64,000 nt of DNA from RYN-111 sp963760125 (GCA_963760125.1 CAVXBV010000014.1:248001-312000); one strand, 5' to 3'. Numbered from the stretch's first letter, positions 15,652 through 24,630 are shown. The notes: a model not told the origin generated them from the sequence alone. Made by a program: numbers and translations.

Positions 15652-16101
15652 ATGACCTTCACCGAGCGCCTGCGCGTCCCGCTGGCCGGCTGGCTCGCCG
15701 GCGCCGCCCTGGCCACCCTGCTCGCGGTGAGCATCCACAGCGGGGCCGACGGGTGGCGGGCGGTGGCGCCGTACGTCGTGGTCCCGCCCGTGGCGCTCGC
15801 CGTCCTCCTGTTCCTCTCGCGCCAGCAGGTCGAGGTCCGCGACGGGGTGCTGCATGTCCCCGGGGCCAGGGCTCCGCTGACCGCCTTCGGGCCGGTGGAG
15901 GTGCTGGACGGAGCGGGCCTGCGCGCGTGGCGGGGGGTCCGGGCCGACCGCAACGCGTTCGTGAGCGTCCGACCCTGGATGCGGACCGCGGTGCGCCTGC
16001 CCGTGGTCGACGCCGCCGACGACACGCCGTACTGGCTGGTCGGGACCCGTCGTCCGCTGGACCTCGCGGTCGCCGTGACGCCCGTGCCGAGCAATCCGTG
16101 A
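15652..16101 (+). CDS. DUF3093 family membrane protein
   Basis: A 149-residue protein with two transmembrane helices near the N-terminus (about 12-28 and 38-56) and a small C-terminal cytosolic or extracellular beta domain. This fits DUF3093, whose members lie beside dut in actinobacteria (compare Rv2698). The conserved block DRNAFVSVRPWMRTAVRLPV and a C-terminal PYWLVGTRRP are present. Function is unknown. It begins at ATG 15652. Its stop codon overlaps the amidase start as GTGA. Confidence 0.85.
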   Translation: MTFTERLRVPLAGWLAGAALATLLAVSIHSGADGWRAVAPYVVVPPVALAVLLFLSRQQVEVRDGVLHVPGARAPLTAFGPVEVLDGAGLRAWRGVRADRNAFVSVRPWMRTAVRLPVVDAADDTPYWLVGTRRPLDLAVAVTPVPSNP

Positions 16102-17441
16102 TCGGCCTCCCCCCTGGCGTGGACGAGGCCGACGTCGCCTTCGCGGGCGTCGTCGGGCAGCGACGGCTGCTCGCCGAGGGGACCGTGACCAGTACCCAGC
16201 TGCTCGCGCTGTCGCTCTCGAGAATCGCGCGGCTGGACCCGCAGCTCGGGGCCTTCCGGACGCTGTTCGCCACCGCGCACGCGGAGGCTGCAGCGGCCGA
16301 CCTCGCCCTGGCGGCGGGCGACGGGCGGCCGCTGCTCGGCGTGCCGGTCGCGGTGAAGGACAACCTTCCGCTAGCCGGTCACGACCCGCGCCAGGGCACC
16401 CGCTCCCCCGAGCCCCGCGCAGGTGCCGACGCCGAGATCGCCCGGCGCCTGCGGGCCGCCGGCGCCGTCATCGTCGGCTCCACCAACCTGCCCGAACTCG
16501 CCCTGTGGCCCTTCACCGAGAGCCAGGGGTACGGCGTGACCCGGAACCCGTGGGACCTCGACCGGACCCCCGGCGGCTCGTCGGGAGGCTCCGCCGCGGC
16601 CGTGGCTGCCGGTCTCGTCGCTGCTGCCCACGCCAGCGACGGAGGCGGCTCGATCCGCATCCCGGCTGCCTGCTGCGGCCTGGTCGGACTCAAGCCGTCC
16701 CGCGGCTTCGTGTCGCTCGCTCCGGACACCGAGCACTGGTACGGCCTGTCCTCAGCGGGGTGCGTGACCCGCACCGTGGCCGACACGGTCACCGTCCTCA
16801 ACGTCCTGCAGGACCACCCGCTGGAGATCACCACGCCGGAGCCCCTGCACGTGGCGTGGACGCTGAAGACGCCGGTGCCCGCGCGCCTCCACGCCGAGGT
16901 CCAGGCTGCGCTCCACCGCACCCTGCGGCGGCTCGAGGACCTTGGCCACACCACCGTCGAGGCGGCCCCGTCGTACGCCGGGGTGCAGGAGTCGTTCCTC
17001 ACGAGGTTCGCCGCGGGGGCGGCGCAGGACCTCGCGCGCCTGGCCGACCCGTCGGCCACGGAGCCCCGGACCCGCCTCGTGGCGGCCCTCGGCCGCCGGC
17101 TGCCGGCCCGGGCGGTACGCCGCGCCGTCCGTCTCGGGGAGCAGGCGGCGGCCCGGCCGCTGCCCGGCGACCTCCTCCTCACGCCGACGCTGGCCGGCCC
17201 AGCGTTCCCCGTCGGTGCCCTTCGCGGCCGCCGGACCCTGCTGCTGGCCGGCCGTCGCGTCCCCTTCACCCCGACGTGGAACGTGACCGGCCAGCCGGCG
17301 GTGTCGCTGCCGGCCGGGTTCACCCACGACGGCCTGCCGCTGGCCGTGCAGCTCATCGGTCCGGTCGGCAGCGAGTCGCTGCTGCTCTCGGTCGCTGCCC
17401 AGCTCGAGGACCGCACCGATCGTCGCCCGCCTGTCGCCTGA
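16098..17441 (+). CDS. Amidase signature-family hydrolase
   Basis: A 447-residue amidase hydrolysing a carboxamide to acid and ammonia. The Ser-cisSer-Lys triad is visible: Lys87 in GVPVAVKDN, the cis-Ser in the Gly/Ser loop TPGGSSGGSAAAVAAG (about 168-183) and the nucleophile Ser185 in DGGGSIRIPAA. The C-terminal FTPTWNVTGQPAVSLPAG motif is standard. The substrate is unknown. It lacks the GatB/GatC neighbours expected for GatA, so it is not tRNA amidotransferase. It starts at GTG 16098, overlapping DUF3093 by 4 bp. Confidence 0.92.
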   Translation: MIGLPPGVDEADVAFAGVVGQRRLLAEGTVTSTQLLALSLSRIARLDPQLGAFRTLFATAHAEAAAADLALAAGDGRPLLGVPVAVKDNLPLAGHDPRQGTRSPEPRAGADAEIARRLRAAGAVIVGSTNLPELALWPFTESQGYGVTRNPWDLDRTPGGSSGGSAAAVAAGLVAAAHASDGGGSIRIPAACCGLVGLKPSRGFVSLAPDTEHWYGLSSAGCVTRTVADTVTVLNVLQDHPLEITTPEPLHVAWTLKTPVPARLHAEVQAALHRTLRRLEDLGHTTVEAAPSYAGVQESFLTRFAAGAAQDLARLADPSATEPRTRLVAALGRRLPARAVRRAVRLGEQAAARPLPGDLLLTPTLAGPAFPVGALRGRRTLLLAGRRVPFTPTWNVTGQPAVSLPAGFTHDGLPLAVQLIGPVGSESLLLSVAAQLEDRTDRRPPVA

Positions 17442-17474
17442 CGGCAGCAGTGAACGGTCGGTAACGTCCGCGGC

Positions 17475-18692
17475 GTGACCCAGACCGCTCCCACCCGCGG
17501 CGCGGGGCTGGACGCGCTGCTCGCCGGTCGGCTGCGCCGGTCCCTGACCGGCAGCCTGCTCGCTGACCGGGTGGCCACGGTGGTGTTCGACGCCGGGCAC
17601 AGCCAGTGGACCGTGGAGCTCGACCGAGGCCGCAGCCGGGTCCGCCGCGGTGCAGCCCGGTCGCCGACCCTGGTCGTCCGCGGGGGGGCCGACGTGCTGG
17701 CTGGGGTGGTGGCGGGACAGGAGTCCGGGGTCCGGGCCTTCCTGGCCGGGGACGTCACGATCCGCGGTGATCTCGGGTTGTCGCTCCTGCTGGACGGCAT
17801 GTTCGACCACGGTCCCCACGGGGACCTCCGGCCCGCTCGCTTTCCGCGAGCCCGCGAGGTCACCGCCCTGGGCGTGCGCACGTCCTACCTCGAGGCAGGT
17901 CCGCCCGACGCGCCGCCCGTCCTGCTGCTGCACGGCCTCGGCGCCACCAACGCTTCCCTGCTCCCCTGCCTCGACGACCTGGCGACCGACCACCGGGTCC
18001 TCGCCCCCGACCTGCCCGGGTTCGGTCAGAGCGCGGCGCCGCGGGCGTCGTACTCGCCCGCATGGTTCGCCGCCTGGGTGCAGGCGTTCCAGCGCGCGGT
18101 CGGCGCCCGGCGCGCCGTCCTGCTGGGCAACTCCCTCGGCGGGCGCGTAGCGCTCGAGGCCGCCCTGACCCATCCCCGCGACGTGCGGGGCCTCGCGCTG
18201 CTCACCCCCTCACCGGCCTTCCGCCGGATGCGCACCCTGGCCCCCGCCCTGCGCCTGCTGCGCCCCGAGCTCGGCCTGCTCCCCGTGCCCGTGGCGCACC
18301 CGGTCGTCGTCGAGGCGATCCGCGCCATGCTGAGCCAGCCCGACCGGCTCCCCCCGACGTGGTACGCCGCCGCCGCCGACGAGTGCGTCCGTGTGCTGCG
18401 CTCCCCCGCTCATCGCGTGGCCTTCTGGTCGTGCAGCCGCCAGATCGTGCTCGAGCCGCCACACGGCCGCACCGGCTTCTGGGACCGGCTGCCCAGCCTG
18501 CAGCCACCGGCCCTGTTCGTGTGGGGGGACCGCGACCGCCTCGTCCCGCCAGCCTTCCACCGGCACGTCACCGACGCGCTGCCGGACGCCCGCTCCGTGG
18601 TGCTGCGGGACTGCGGCCACGTCCCGCAGTTCGAGCACCCCGAGGCGACGTCCGCTCTCGTGAGGGAGTTCCTGGCCGGTCTGCCCGCCTGA
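17475..18692 (+). CDS. SCP2 sterol-carrier-like domain fused to alpha/beta hydrolase
   Basis: A 405-residue two-domain protein. Residues 15-115 resemble an SCP2 lipid-carrier domain (WTVELDRGRSRV, PTLVVRGGADVLAGVVAG, FLAGDVTIRGDLGLSLLLDGMF). Residues 130-405 are an alpha/beta hydrolase with LLLHGLGATNASLLPCLDDL, the nucleophile elbow GNSLGGRVA, Asp in WGDRDRLVPP and the catalytic His in DCGHVPQFEHPE. A lipid-binding domain feeding an esterase suggests hydrolysis of lipophilic esters. It starts at GTG 17475, and its TGA abuts the convergent GGDEF-EAL gene stop as TGATCA. Confidence 0.82.
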   Translation: MTQTAPTRGAGLDALLAGRLRRSLTGSLLADRVATVVFDAGHSQWTVELDRGRSRVRRGAARSPTLVVRGGADVLAGVVAGQESGVRAFLAGDVTIRGDLGLSLLLDGMFDHGPHGDLRPARFPRAREVTALGVRTSYLEAGPPDAPPVLLLHGLGATNASLLPCLDDLATDHRVLAPDLPGFGQSAAPRASYSPAWFAAWVQAFQRAVGARRAVLLGNSLGGRVALEAALTHPRDVRGLALLTPSPAFRRMRTLAPALRLLRPELGLLPVPVAHPVVVEAIRAMLSQPDRLPPTWYAAAADECVRVLRSPAHRVAFWSCSRQIVLEPPHGRTGFWDRLPSLQPPALFVWGDRDRLVPPAFHRHVTDALPDARSVVLRDCGHVPQFEHPEATSALVREFLAGLPA

Positions 18693-21479
18693 TCAGGAGG
18701 GGCGTGCCCCGTCCTGCAGGCCCTGCAGCGCCGTCGCGGCCCAGCGGGCGGACTCGAGCGCCAACGTGACGACCGGGGCGAAGGCCAGCACCGCGAGTCG
18801 GTCGCTCTCGCTGAAGGCGTCGAGCTCCGTCGAGTCCACCTGCAGCACGCCCACCACCTCGCCGTCCGCGATGAGCGGGACGCCGTACCAGCTGCGGACC
18901 CCCTTCGAGGTCGACGCCGACCGCCGGCGTGCCGGCACCGTCGACGCGATGGTGATGTCCGGGAGGTACCGCGGATCGCCTGTCGCCGCGATCCCACCGG
19001 CCACGCCCTGACCCACCGGGATGCGCGCCCTCAGGGCTTCCTGCGTCGGTGCGGGTCGGGCTGCGGCGATCCGCACCTGACCGGCGTCGACGAGCAGCAG
19101 CGAGCCCCCGGTCAGGGCCACGACCGAGCCGAGCGCCTCCAGCGCGTGCTCGAGGACGCCATCGAGGTCGAGCCGACCGGTGAGCTGCCGGGCGCCGTCG
19201 AGCAGCAGCCGTGAGCGCACCAGCTCGGCATCCTCCCCGGTCGGCACGTCCAACGAACGGCGCGGCGACGGGACCAGCGGACCGACCGCACGTCGACGAA
19301 GGAGGAACTGCAGCTGCTCGGCCGAGCACGGCCGGGACAGCAGGTACCCCTGAACCCCGTCGCAGCCCAGAGCTCGCAGCATCTCGAGCTGCTCGTCGGT
19401 CTCCACGCCCTCGGCGATGACCCGCATGTCGAAGGTGTGCGCCATCGCCACCACGCCGCCGACGATGGCGGCGCTCCCGGCGTCCCTGCCGAGCCCCGTG
19501 ATGAAGGACCGATCGATCTTCACCTGGTTCACCGGGAAGCGCGCCAGATAGGTCAGGCTGGCGTGACCGGTCCCGAAGTCGTCGATCGAGAGGTGGACGC
19601 CGAGGTCGCGCAGCTCGGCCAAGGTGACGACCACCGCGTCGACGTCACCGACCAGCACGGTCTCGGTGACCTCGAGGCACAGCCGCTCAGGGTCGAGGCC
19701 GGACACCCCGAGCTCCTCCTGAACGGTGCGGACGAACCCGTCCGAGGCCAGCTGACGCAGGCTCACGTTGACCGAGACGCTCGGCAGTCGACCCTGCTGG
19801 GCGGGCCAGCGCGCGGCATCGGCGAGCGACTGAGACAGCACCGACCGCCCCAGCTCGAGCACAAGGTCGCTCTGCTCCGCGACCGCGATGAACTCGGCAG
19901 CCGAGACGACACCGCGGGTCGCATCGTTCCAGCGGGCGAGCGCCTCCACCCCGGTGAGCTGGCCGGTGCGGACGTCGTAGATGGGCTGGTACGCGACCCG
20001 GATCTCCCCTGCCCGGACGGCCGCTCGCAGGTCGACCTCGAGCTCGTGGACGCGCACGACCGCATCGCGCAGCGCTGTGGTGAAGACGTGGTGCCGGCCG
20101 CCCCCGCGGGCCTTGGCGGCGTACATCGCGGTGTCGGCGTCGCGCAGGACGGTCTCCGCCGTGTCTCCGAGCCGTCCGAGGGCGATTCCCACGGAGGCGC
20201 CGACGGCGAGGTCCCCGCCGACCGCCAGGTGGACCGGGTCGCTGAGGGCCGTCAGCACGCGGTCCGCGATGGCCTGGCAGAGGGCGATGCTGGCGTGCCG
20301 CACGAGCACGACGAACTCGTCGCCGCCGATCCGCGCGACGAGGTCCTCGTGGCGCATCGCCTCCCTGAGTCGGATGGCCACCTGCACCAGGAGCAGGTCG
20401 CCCGCGGCGTGACCGAGGCCGTCGTTGACCACCTTGAAGCGGTCGAGGTCCAGGAAGAGCACGCCGACGTGCTCGTCCTCGGCGAGCGCGGCGTCCAGGC
20501 GGCTCAGGAGCAGGGTGCGGTTGGGCAGGTCGGTGAGGGCGTCGTGCGCGGCGGCGTGGGTGAGCATCGCCTGCGAGCGGCGCCGCTCGGTGACGTTCTC
20601 GATCTGGACGACGAGCCGCCGCGCTTCGCCAGGTCGGCTGGCCAGCAGCGAGGCGGAGACGTTGCCCCACCGCAGCCCGCCGTCCAGGCGGCGCAGTCGC
20701 ACCTCGAGCCGGGTCGTGGGGGCGTCGTGGTCCAACCCCGCGAGCGCGCTGCGCAGGACGTCCCGGTCGAGCAGGTCGGCGAGGTCGGCCAGGTGCCGCC
20801 CTTCCAGGTCGCTGGGCTCGGCACCGAGCAGGACGGCCAGCGAACGGTTGGCCTGCACGATCCCGTCTCGCTCATCCACCAGGGCCATGCCGATGGAGGC
20901 CTCCGCGAACGCGGTCGCGAACTGCTGCTCGGCACGACGGACCCGCGCGCTGCCGCGCATCCACACGGCGCGCACCGCGATGGCAGGGGCGGCGAACAGG
21001 GCGCAGAGCAGCCACACCTGCAGCACGGGAACCACGTGGCCCTCGATGTCCTGCTGCGGCCAGAGCGACGCGACGACCGCCACGGGCACGACCGACATGG
21101 GGACGCCCCGCAGGCCGTAGCGGACGGGGCCGGCGAGCAGCACCCACATCCCGAACAGCGTGCCGGCGCCCCGGACGTCGTGAAAGGCCAGGAGGTACGC
21201 CGCGAAGACGGCAACGTCCCCGTAGGTCGACCAGCGGCCAGCGCGGAGCGCTGCGTGCGGGGTCCGGATGGCGGCGATGCGGAACGCCGCGCCCAGCGAC
21301 AGGGCCGCGAGCAGGACGGTGACCAGCAACGGCCAGGGCGTGGAGATCGGCAGCGTGAGCAAGGTGATCGCGGAGACGACGAGGACGCAGCAGCGCAGGA
21401 CCGCGAGCGCCGCCTCGAGCCGGGCGTCCGGGTTCCCCTCGGCCAGGCGGGCGAGGGCCCGTCGGGCGTTGTCGACCAC
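18693..21479 (-). CDS. Membrane PAS-GGDEF-EAL-GAF cyclic-di-GMP protein
   Basis: A 928-residue protein that can make and break c-di-GMP. About five hydrophobic helices span 25-170. A PAS domain lies at about 185-300 (FAEASIGMALVDERDGIVQAN). The GGDEF domain spans 305-470 with an intact GGDEF at 385-389 and an RHED inhibitory site (RxxD) at 376-379. The EAL domain spans 485-725 with EAL at 512-514, DDFGTG at 633-638, VKIDRSF and EGVET. A GAF domain lies at about 750-920. Both catalytic motifs look intact, so it may be bifunctional, tuned by the PAS and GAF sensors. It starts at GTG 21477-21479 with GGAGGTCC upstream. A C-terminal GAF after EAL is less usual. Confidence 0.93.
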   Translation of the reverse strand: MVDNARRALARLAEGNPDARLEAALAVLRCCVLVVSAITLLTLPISTPWPLLVTVLLAALSLGAAFRIAAIRTPHAALRAGRWSTYGDVAVFAAYLLAFHDVRGAGTLFGMWVLLAGPVRYGLRGVPMSVVPVAVVASLWPQQDIEGHVVPVLQVWLLCALFAAPAIAVRAVWMRGSARVRRAEQQFATAFAEASIGMALVDERDGIVQANRSLAVLLGAEPSDLEGRHLADLADLLDRDVLRSALAGLDHDAPTTRLEVRLRRLDGGLRWGNVSASLLASRPGEARRLVVQIENVTERRRSQAMLTHAAAHDALTDLPNRTLLLSRLDAALAEDEHVGVLFLDLDRFKVVNDGLGHAAGDLLLVQVAIRLREAMRHEDLVARIGGDEFVVLVRHASIALCQAIADRVLTALSDPVHLAVGGDLAVGASVGIALGRLGDTAETVLRDADTAMYAAKARGGGRHHVFTTALRDAVVRVHELEVDLRAAVRAGEIRVAYQPIYDVRTGQLTGVEALARWNDATRGVVSAAEFIAVAEQSDLVLELGRSVLSQSLADAARWPAQQGRLPSVSVNVSLRQLASDGFVRTVQEELGVSGLDPERLCLEVTETVLVGDVDAVVVTLAELRDLGVHLSIDDFGTGHASLTYLARFPVNQVKIDRSFITGLGRDAGSAAIVGGVVAMAHTFDMRVIAEGVETDEQLEMLRALGCDGVQGYLLSRPCSAEQLQFLLRRRAVGPLVPSPRRSLDVPTGEDAELVRSRLLLDGARQLTGRLDLDGVLEHALEALGSVVALTGGSLLLVDAGQVRIAAARPAPTQEALRARIPVGQGVAGGIAATGDPRYLPDITIASTVPARRRSASTSKGVRSWYGVPLIADGEVVGVLQVDSTELDAFSESDRLAVLAFAPVVTLALESARWAATALQGLQDGARPS

Positions 21480-21591
21480 AGGACCTCCCCGCTCTCGGGT
21501 ACATCGGGAGCCAGCGGCTCGTCACCGACGGTATGTCCCGGTTCACCGATCGTGCATGACCAGAACGGAGGGTCCCGGGGGCCCGAAAGGA

Positions 21592-22236
21592 CTAGCCCGT
21601 CCCGCGCCGCGCGGGCGACGTGCCCGGCCGGAGTGCGGCCGTCAACGTCGCACCGAGGCCCCGCGTCTCCCGGCGGTTGAGCTCGGCGCCCAGCACGGCA
21701 CCGGCCAGGAACGGCACGAGGGACGCGAGGTTGGCACGCAGTCGACGCACCAGCCGGCGGCGCACCCGCAGCCGGGCCGCGGCGCTCAGGACGCCGGTCA
21801 GCGATGCGTCACCGGTCTCGTCCGCCGGCCGCCGCGCGGCCCAGGACAGCAGGTAGGCCAGCAGCACCTGCGCGCTGCTCCCCTGTGGCACGCGCCCGTA
21901 GACGACGTGCAACTCGGCGACCAGGCGCAGCTCGACGCCGACCACCGCAACGGTCTCGGCGACGACCTGGGCGGGAGCCGCGAGCAAGGTGGGCGGGGCG
22001 GCGAGCTCGACCGCCGCCAGTGCACCAGCAGCGGCGCCGATCGCTGCCGTGGCCTTGGCCGCAGCGGAGATGAGGGCTGCGGCGAGCTCGTCCCCCGAGA
22101 GCCCGCCGTGCTCCTGTCGCAGGGCCAGCAGGCTGCGCACCGGCAGGTGCGGCACGACCCCGACGAGCAGGTCGTCCAGCAGCCGGTCGGCGGCCCCGCC
22201 CAGCGCGGGCAGGCGGGAGCCGTCGGTCAGGCGCAC
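21592..22236 (-). CDS. Conserved hypothetical Ala-rich protein, probable membrane association
   Basis: A 214-residue protein with two long Ala/Val/Leu-rich segments (about 60-110), an amphipathic stretch VAVVGVELRLVAELHVVYG and a basic Arg-rich segment RLRVRRRLVRRLRANLA. A further hydrophobic helix with LVPFLAGAVLGAELNRRETRGLG follows it. The layout is reminiscent of EcsC-like proteins, but I cannot assign it. Start GTG 22234-22236 overlaps the DUF4193 stop by 10 bp, implying coupled translation with DUF4193. An upstream start is possible in the long frame. Role unknown. Confidence 0.65.
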   Translation of the reverse strand: MRLTDGSRLPALGGAADRLLDDLLVGVVPHLPVRSLLALRQEHGGLSGDELAAALISAAAKATAAIGAAAGALAAVELAAPPTLLAAPAQVVAETVAVVGVELRLVAELHVVYGRVPQGSSAQVLLAYLLSWAARRPADETGDASLTGVLSAAARLRVRRRLVRRLRANLASLVPFLAGAVLGAELNRRETRGLGATLTAALRPGTSPARRGTG

Positions 22237-22526
22237 TCGCGACAGATCAGCCGGCCACCCTTGTCGGAGGCGAGCTGGCTGCGGTGGTGCACCAGGAAGC
22301 ACGAGGAGCAGGTGAACTCGTCCAGCTGCTTGGGCAGGACCTTGACGGTCAGCTCCTCGCCGGACAGGTCGGCGCCAGGCAGCTCGAGCGCCTCGGCGAG
22401 GTCGGTCTCGTCGACGTCGACGCTGCTGGACTGGGCCTCGGCGCGGCGCGCCTTGAGCTCCTCCAGGCTGTCCTCTCCGAGATCATCGGCCTCAGAGCGT
22501 CGGGGGGTGTCGTAGTCGGTGGCCAT
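22227..22526 (-). CDS. DUF4193 family zinc-ribbon protein
   Basis: A 99-residue protein matching DUF4193 in full. It has an acidic N-terminal half beginning MATDYDTPR, containing EDSLEELKARRAEAQS. A C-terminal zinc ribbon follows, with cysteines in FTCSSCFLVHHRSQL and RLICREC (C-x2-C and C-x2-C). It is near-universal in actinobacteria and close to dut/sigA in mycobacteria (Rv2699c). The biochemical role is unknown. The ATG at 22524-22526 is preceded by GGAGAG. It overlaps the downstream hypothetical gene by 10 bp. Confidence 0.93.
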   Translation of the reverse strand: MATDYDTPRRSEADDLGEDSLEELKARRAEAQSSSVDVDETDLAEALELPGADLSGEELTVKVLPKQLDEFTCSSCFLVHHRSQLASDKGGRLICRECA

Positions 22527-22561
22527 GCGGGGGCTCTCCTTCGTTCGCATCCGGCGCGGGG

Positions 22562-22585
22562 ACAACGCACAGGTGCGCGTTCTTG
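22562..22585. promoter_or_regulatory. Imperfect inverted repeat upstream of DUF4193
   Basis: ACAACGCAC pairs with GTGCGcGTTcTTGT across AG, giving about eight base pairs with two interruptions. It lies 36 bp upstream of the DUF4193 start and 63 bp past the stop of the TetR gene on the same strand. It could end the TetR transcript or act as an operator for DUF4193. There is no T-run. Confidence 0.3.
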
Positions 22586-22647
22586 TGCCCGGCAGACGCA
22601 AAGTGACCCACCGGTGTGGAGCGGCAGAGGGTAGCCCCTCGTGCTGG

Positions 22648-23223
22648 CTACTGCGCCGCGGCGCCGTACGCCCCCCAGAGTAGGTCGGTGAGGCGGGCCG
22701 CCAGGTCATCTCGCGACAGCGCGCCTGACTCGAGCCACCAGTCGCCGGCTGCCTGCACCATGCCCACGATGGACGCGGCCCACAGCGGCGCGCGAAGGTC
22801 GTCGGCCGCCAGGTCCAGCTCGTGCGCGATGCCCGCAGCGAGCAGGTCCTGCAGCTTCGCGACGAACCCCCGCACGGGCGTGGTGGCGACGTCGTCCGAC
22901 TGCACGAGGAAGCGGTAGACCTGCGGTTCGGACTCGATCACGCTCAAATACGTGCCGATCGTGCGGTTCACACGGTCGCGGGGCGGCCCTCCCGCGGTCA
23001 GCGCGACGACCAGCGCGTCGAGCAGCCGGTCGGTGTGCCGCTCGGCGAGGGCGGCGTACAGCCCGCTCTTGTCCCCGAAGTGGCGGTAGAGGATCGGCTT
23101 GGTGATGCCCGCCTCGGCCGCGATGGTCGTCATGGAGGCCGAGGCGCCGTCGCGCTGCACGACCAGGTCCGCCGCCGCGAGGAGCTCCTCGCGGCGGGCG
23201 GTCCGGTCCTGCACGACGGTCAT
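22648..23223 (-). CDS. TetR-family regulator, probable controller of the adjacent acyl-CoA dehydrogenase
   Basis: A 191-residue TetR protein. The DNA-binding domain (about 10-55) holds SMTTIAAEAGITKPILYRHFGDKSGLY, close to fatty-acid-responsive TetR regulators. The C-terminal domain with RTIGTYLSVIESEPQVYRFLVQSD and GDWWLESG resembles the TetR_C group that senses acyl-CoA-like ligands. It starts at ATG 23221-23223, 24 bp after the acyl-CoA dehydrogenase stop on the same strand, so it is probably cotranscribed with its target. The paired GTTACC/GGTAAC repeats upstream of that dehydrogenase are its likely operators. Confidence 0.9.
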   Translation of the reverse strand: MTVVQDRTARREELLAAADLVVQRDGASASMTTIAAEAGITKPILYRHFGDKSGLYAALAERHTDRLLDALVVALTAGGPPRDRVNRTIGTYLSVIESEPQVYRFLVQSDDVATTPVRGFVAKLQDLLAAGIAHELDLAADDLRAPLWAASIVGMVQAAGDWWLESGALSRDDLAARLTDLLWGAYGAAAQ

Positions 23224-23247
23224 GCGGCGTGGCTCATGAGATGAAGA

Positions 23248-24507
23248 TCACGGGATCTGGTGACCGGAGATGGCCCGGCTGATGATGAGCCGCTGGATCT
23301 CGCTCGTGCCCTCGAAAATCGTGTAGATCTTGGCGTCGCGGTGCCAGCGCTCCACGGGGTACTCCCGGGTGTAGCCGTTCCCGCCGAGGATCTGGATGGC
23401 CTTGTCCGTGACCTCGACGGCGGTCTCCGCGGCGTAGAGCTTCGACATCGAGCCCTCCCCTGCGGTGAAGGGGACGCCGTTGCGCCCCATCCACGCCGCG
23501 CGCCACACCAGCAGGCGCGAGGCGTCGATCTTGGTCTTCATGTCGGCGAGCTGGAACGCGATGCCCTGGTTCTGCACGATCGGGCGGCCGAACTGCTCAC
23601 GGGTCTTGGCGTAGTCGAGGGCGTACTCGTAGGCCGCGCGCGCCACGCCGACGGCCTGGGCACCGACCGACGGGCGCGAGGACTCGAAGGTCGCCATCGC
23701 TGCCTGGCCGCCCTTCTCGCGGGCGCTCTGCAGCGACTCCCCGCGGGCCAGCGCCGCCTGACGCTCACGCGCCTTGGCCAGGCGCGCGTCCAGCCGCTCC
23801 TTGCCCCCGAGCAGCTGGCTGCCGGGGATGCGGCAGTTGTCGAGGATGACCTCGGCGGTGTGGGAGGCCCGGATGCCGTGCTTCTTGAACTTCTGCCCCA
23901 TCTCCAGGCCGCGGCCCTTGGCGTCCGGCCCGATCACGAACGACGCCTGGCCGCGCGCCTTGAGCTCGGCGTCGACGGAGGCGACGACGACGTGCACGTC
24001 GGCGATGCCACCGTTGGTGATCCACGTCTTGACGCCGTTAAGGACCCACTCGTCGGTCTTCTCGTCGTACACCGCGGTGGTCTTCATCGACGAGACGTCG
24101 GAGCCGGCGTTGGGCTCGGAGACGGCCAGGGCGCACATCTTGAGGTCGCCCGGCGTGCCGAAGCACTGCGGCGCCCACTCCCCGAGCTGCTCGGGCGTGC
24201 CGTTCGCGAGGATGCCCGCCAGGCCGAGGGTGGTGCCGACGATCGCCAGACCGATGCCGGAGTCGCCCCAGAACAGCTCCTCCATCGTGATGGGCAGGCT
24301 GATGCCGGTCGGGTCGCCCCAGATGCTGGCGAAGAAGTCGAGGGAGTAGATCCCGGCCTTGGCCGCCTCCTCGATGATCGGGTAGGGCGTCTCCTCCCGT
24401 TCGTCCCACTCGGACGCGGCCGGGCGGATGACCTCCGAGGCGAACTCGTGCAGCCACTTCTGCAGGGTCTTCTGGTCCTCGTTGAGCTCGAGGGTGAAAC
24501 CGGTCAT
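23248..24507 (-). CDS. Acyl-CoA dehydrogenase
   Basis: A 419-residue FAD enzyme introducing the alpha-beta double bond in acyl-CoA. Visible are LAVSEPNAGSDVSSMKT (FAD/substrate site), GVKTWITNGGIADVHVVVA, the TREQFGRPIVQNQ motif and the catalytic Glu region AKIYTIFEGTSEIQRLIISRAI. There is an inserted charged helix around 230-265 (RLAKARERQAALARGESLQ) not seen in short-chain members, so it may act on an unusual or longer substrate. It starts at ATG 24505-24507. The divergent hydrolase gene and the twin inverted repeats lie upstream. Confidence 0.94.
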   Translation of the reverse strand: MTGFTLELNEDQKTLQKWLHEFASEVIRPAASEWDEREETPYPIIEEAAKAGIYSLDFFASIWGDPTGISLPITMEELFWGDSGIGLAIVGTTLGLAGILANGTPEQLGEWAPQCFGTPGDLKMCALAVSEPNAGSDVSSMKTTAVYDEKTDEWVLNGVKTWITNGGIADVHVVVASVDAELKARGQASFVIGPDAKGRGLEMGQKFKKHGIRASHTAEVILDNCRIPGSQLLGGKERLDARLAKARERQAALARGESLQSAREKGGQAAMATFESSRPSVGAQAVGVARAAYEYALDYAKTREQFGRPIVQNQGIAFQLADMKTKIDASRLLVWRAAWMGRNGVPFTAGEGSMSKLYAAETAVEVTDKAIQILGGNGYTREYPVERWHRDAKIYTIFEGTSEIQRLIISRAISGHQIP

Positions 24508-24529
24508 GTGAGCTGCTCCTGGGAGTAGG

Positions 24530-24546
24530 TGTTACCTGCGGTAACA
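24530..24546. promoter_or_regulatory. Perfect inverted repeat, candidate TetR operator 1
   Basis: TGTTACCTGCGGTAACA has perfect 7-bp arms around TGC. It lies 22 bp upstream of the acyl-CoA dehydrogenase start. A second GTTACC/GGTAAC site occurs 84 bp away, centre to centre, in front of the divergent gene. The likely ligand-responsive protein is the TetR regulator encoded at 22648. Confidence 0.6.
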
Positions 24547-24614
24547 GTGCAGGGCGGCACGGCAGGCTGTCAAGCGCACGTGGCAGGGCTCACCCCGTGT
24601 CAGCGTTGACTTCG

Positions 24615-24630
24615 GTTACCAACGGGTAAC
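24615..24630. promoter_or_regulatory. Inverted repeat, candidate TetR operator 2 over promoter
   Basis: GTTACCAACGGGTAAC has 6-bp arms around AACG. It sits just downstream of TTGACT (24606-24611), a good -35 element for the hydrolase gene at 24642. A repressor bound here would cover the promoter. The hydrolase start follows 12 bp later, leaving at most a very short leader. Confidence 0.55.

Noticed and set aside
16098..17441. GatA subunit of tRNA amidotransferase
   Set aside because: No gatB or gatC nearby and the sequence lacks GatA-specific blocks; a stand-alone amidase fits better.
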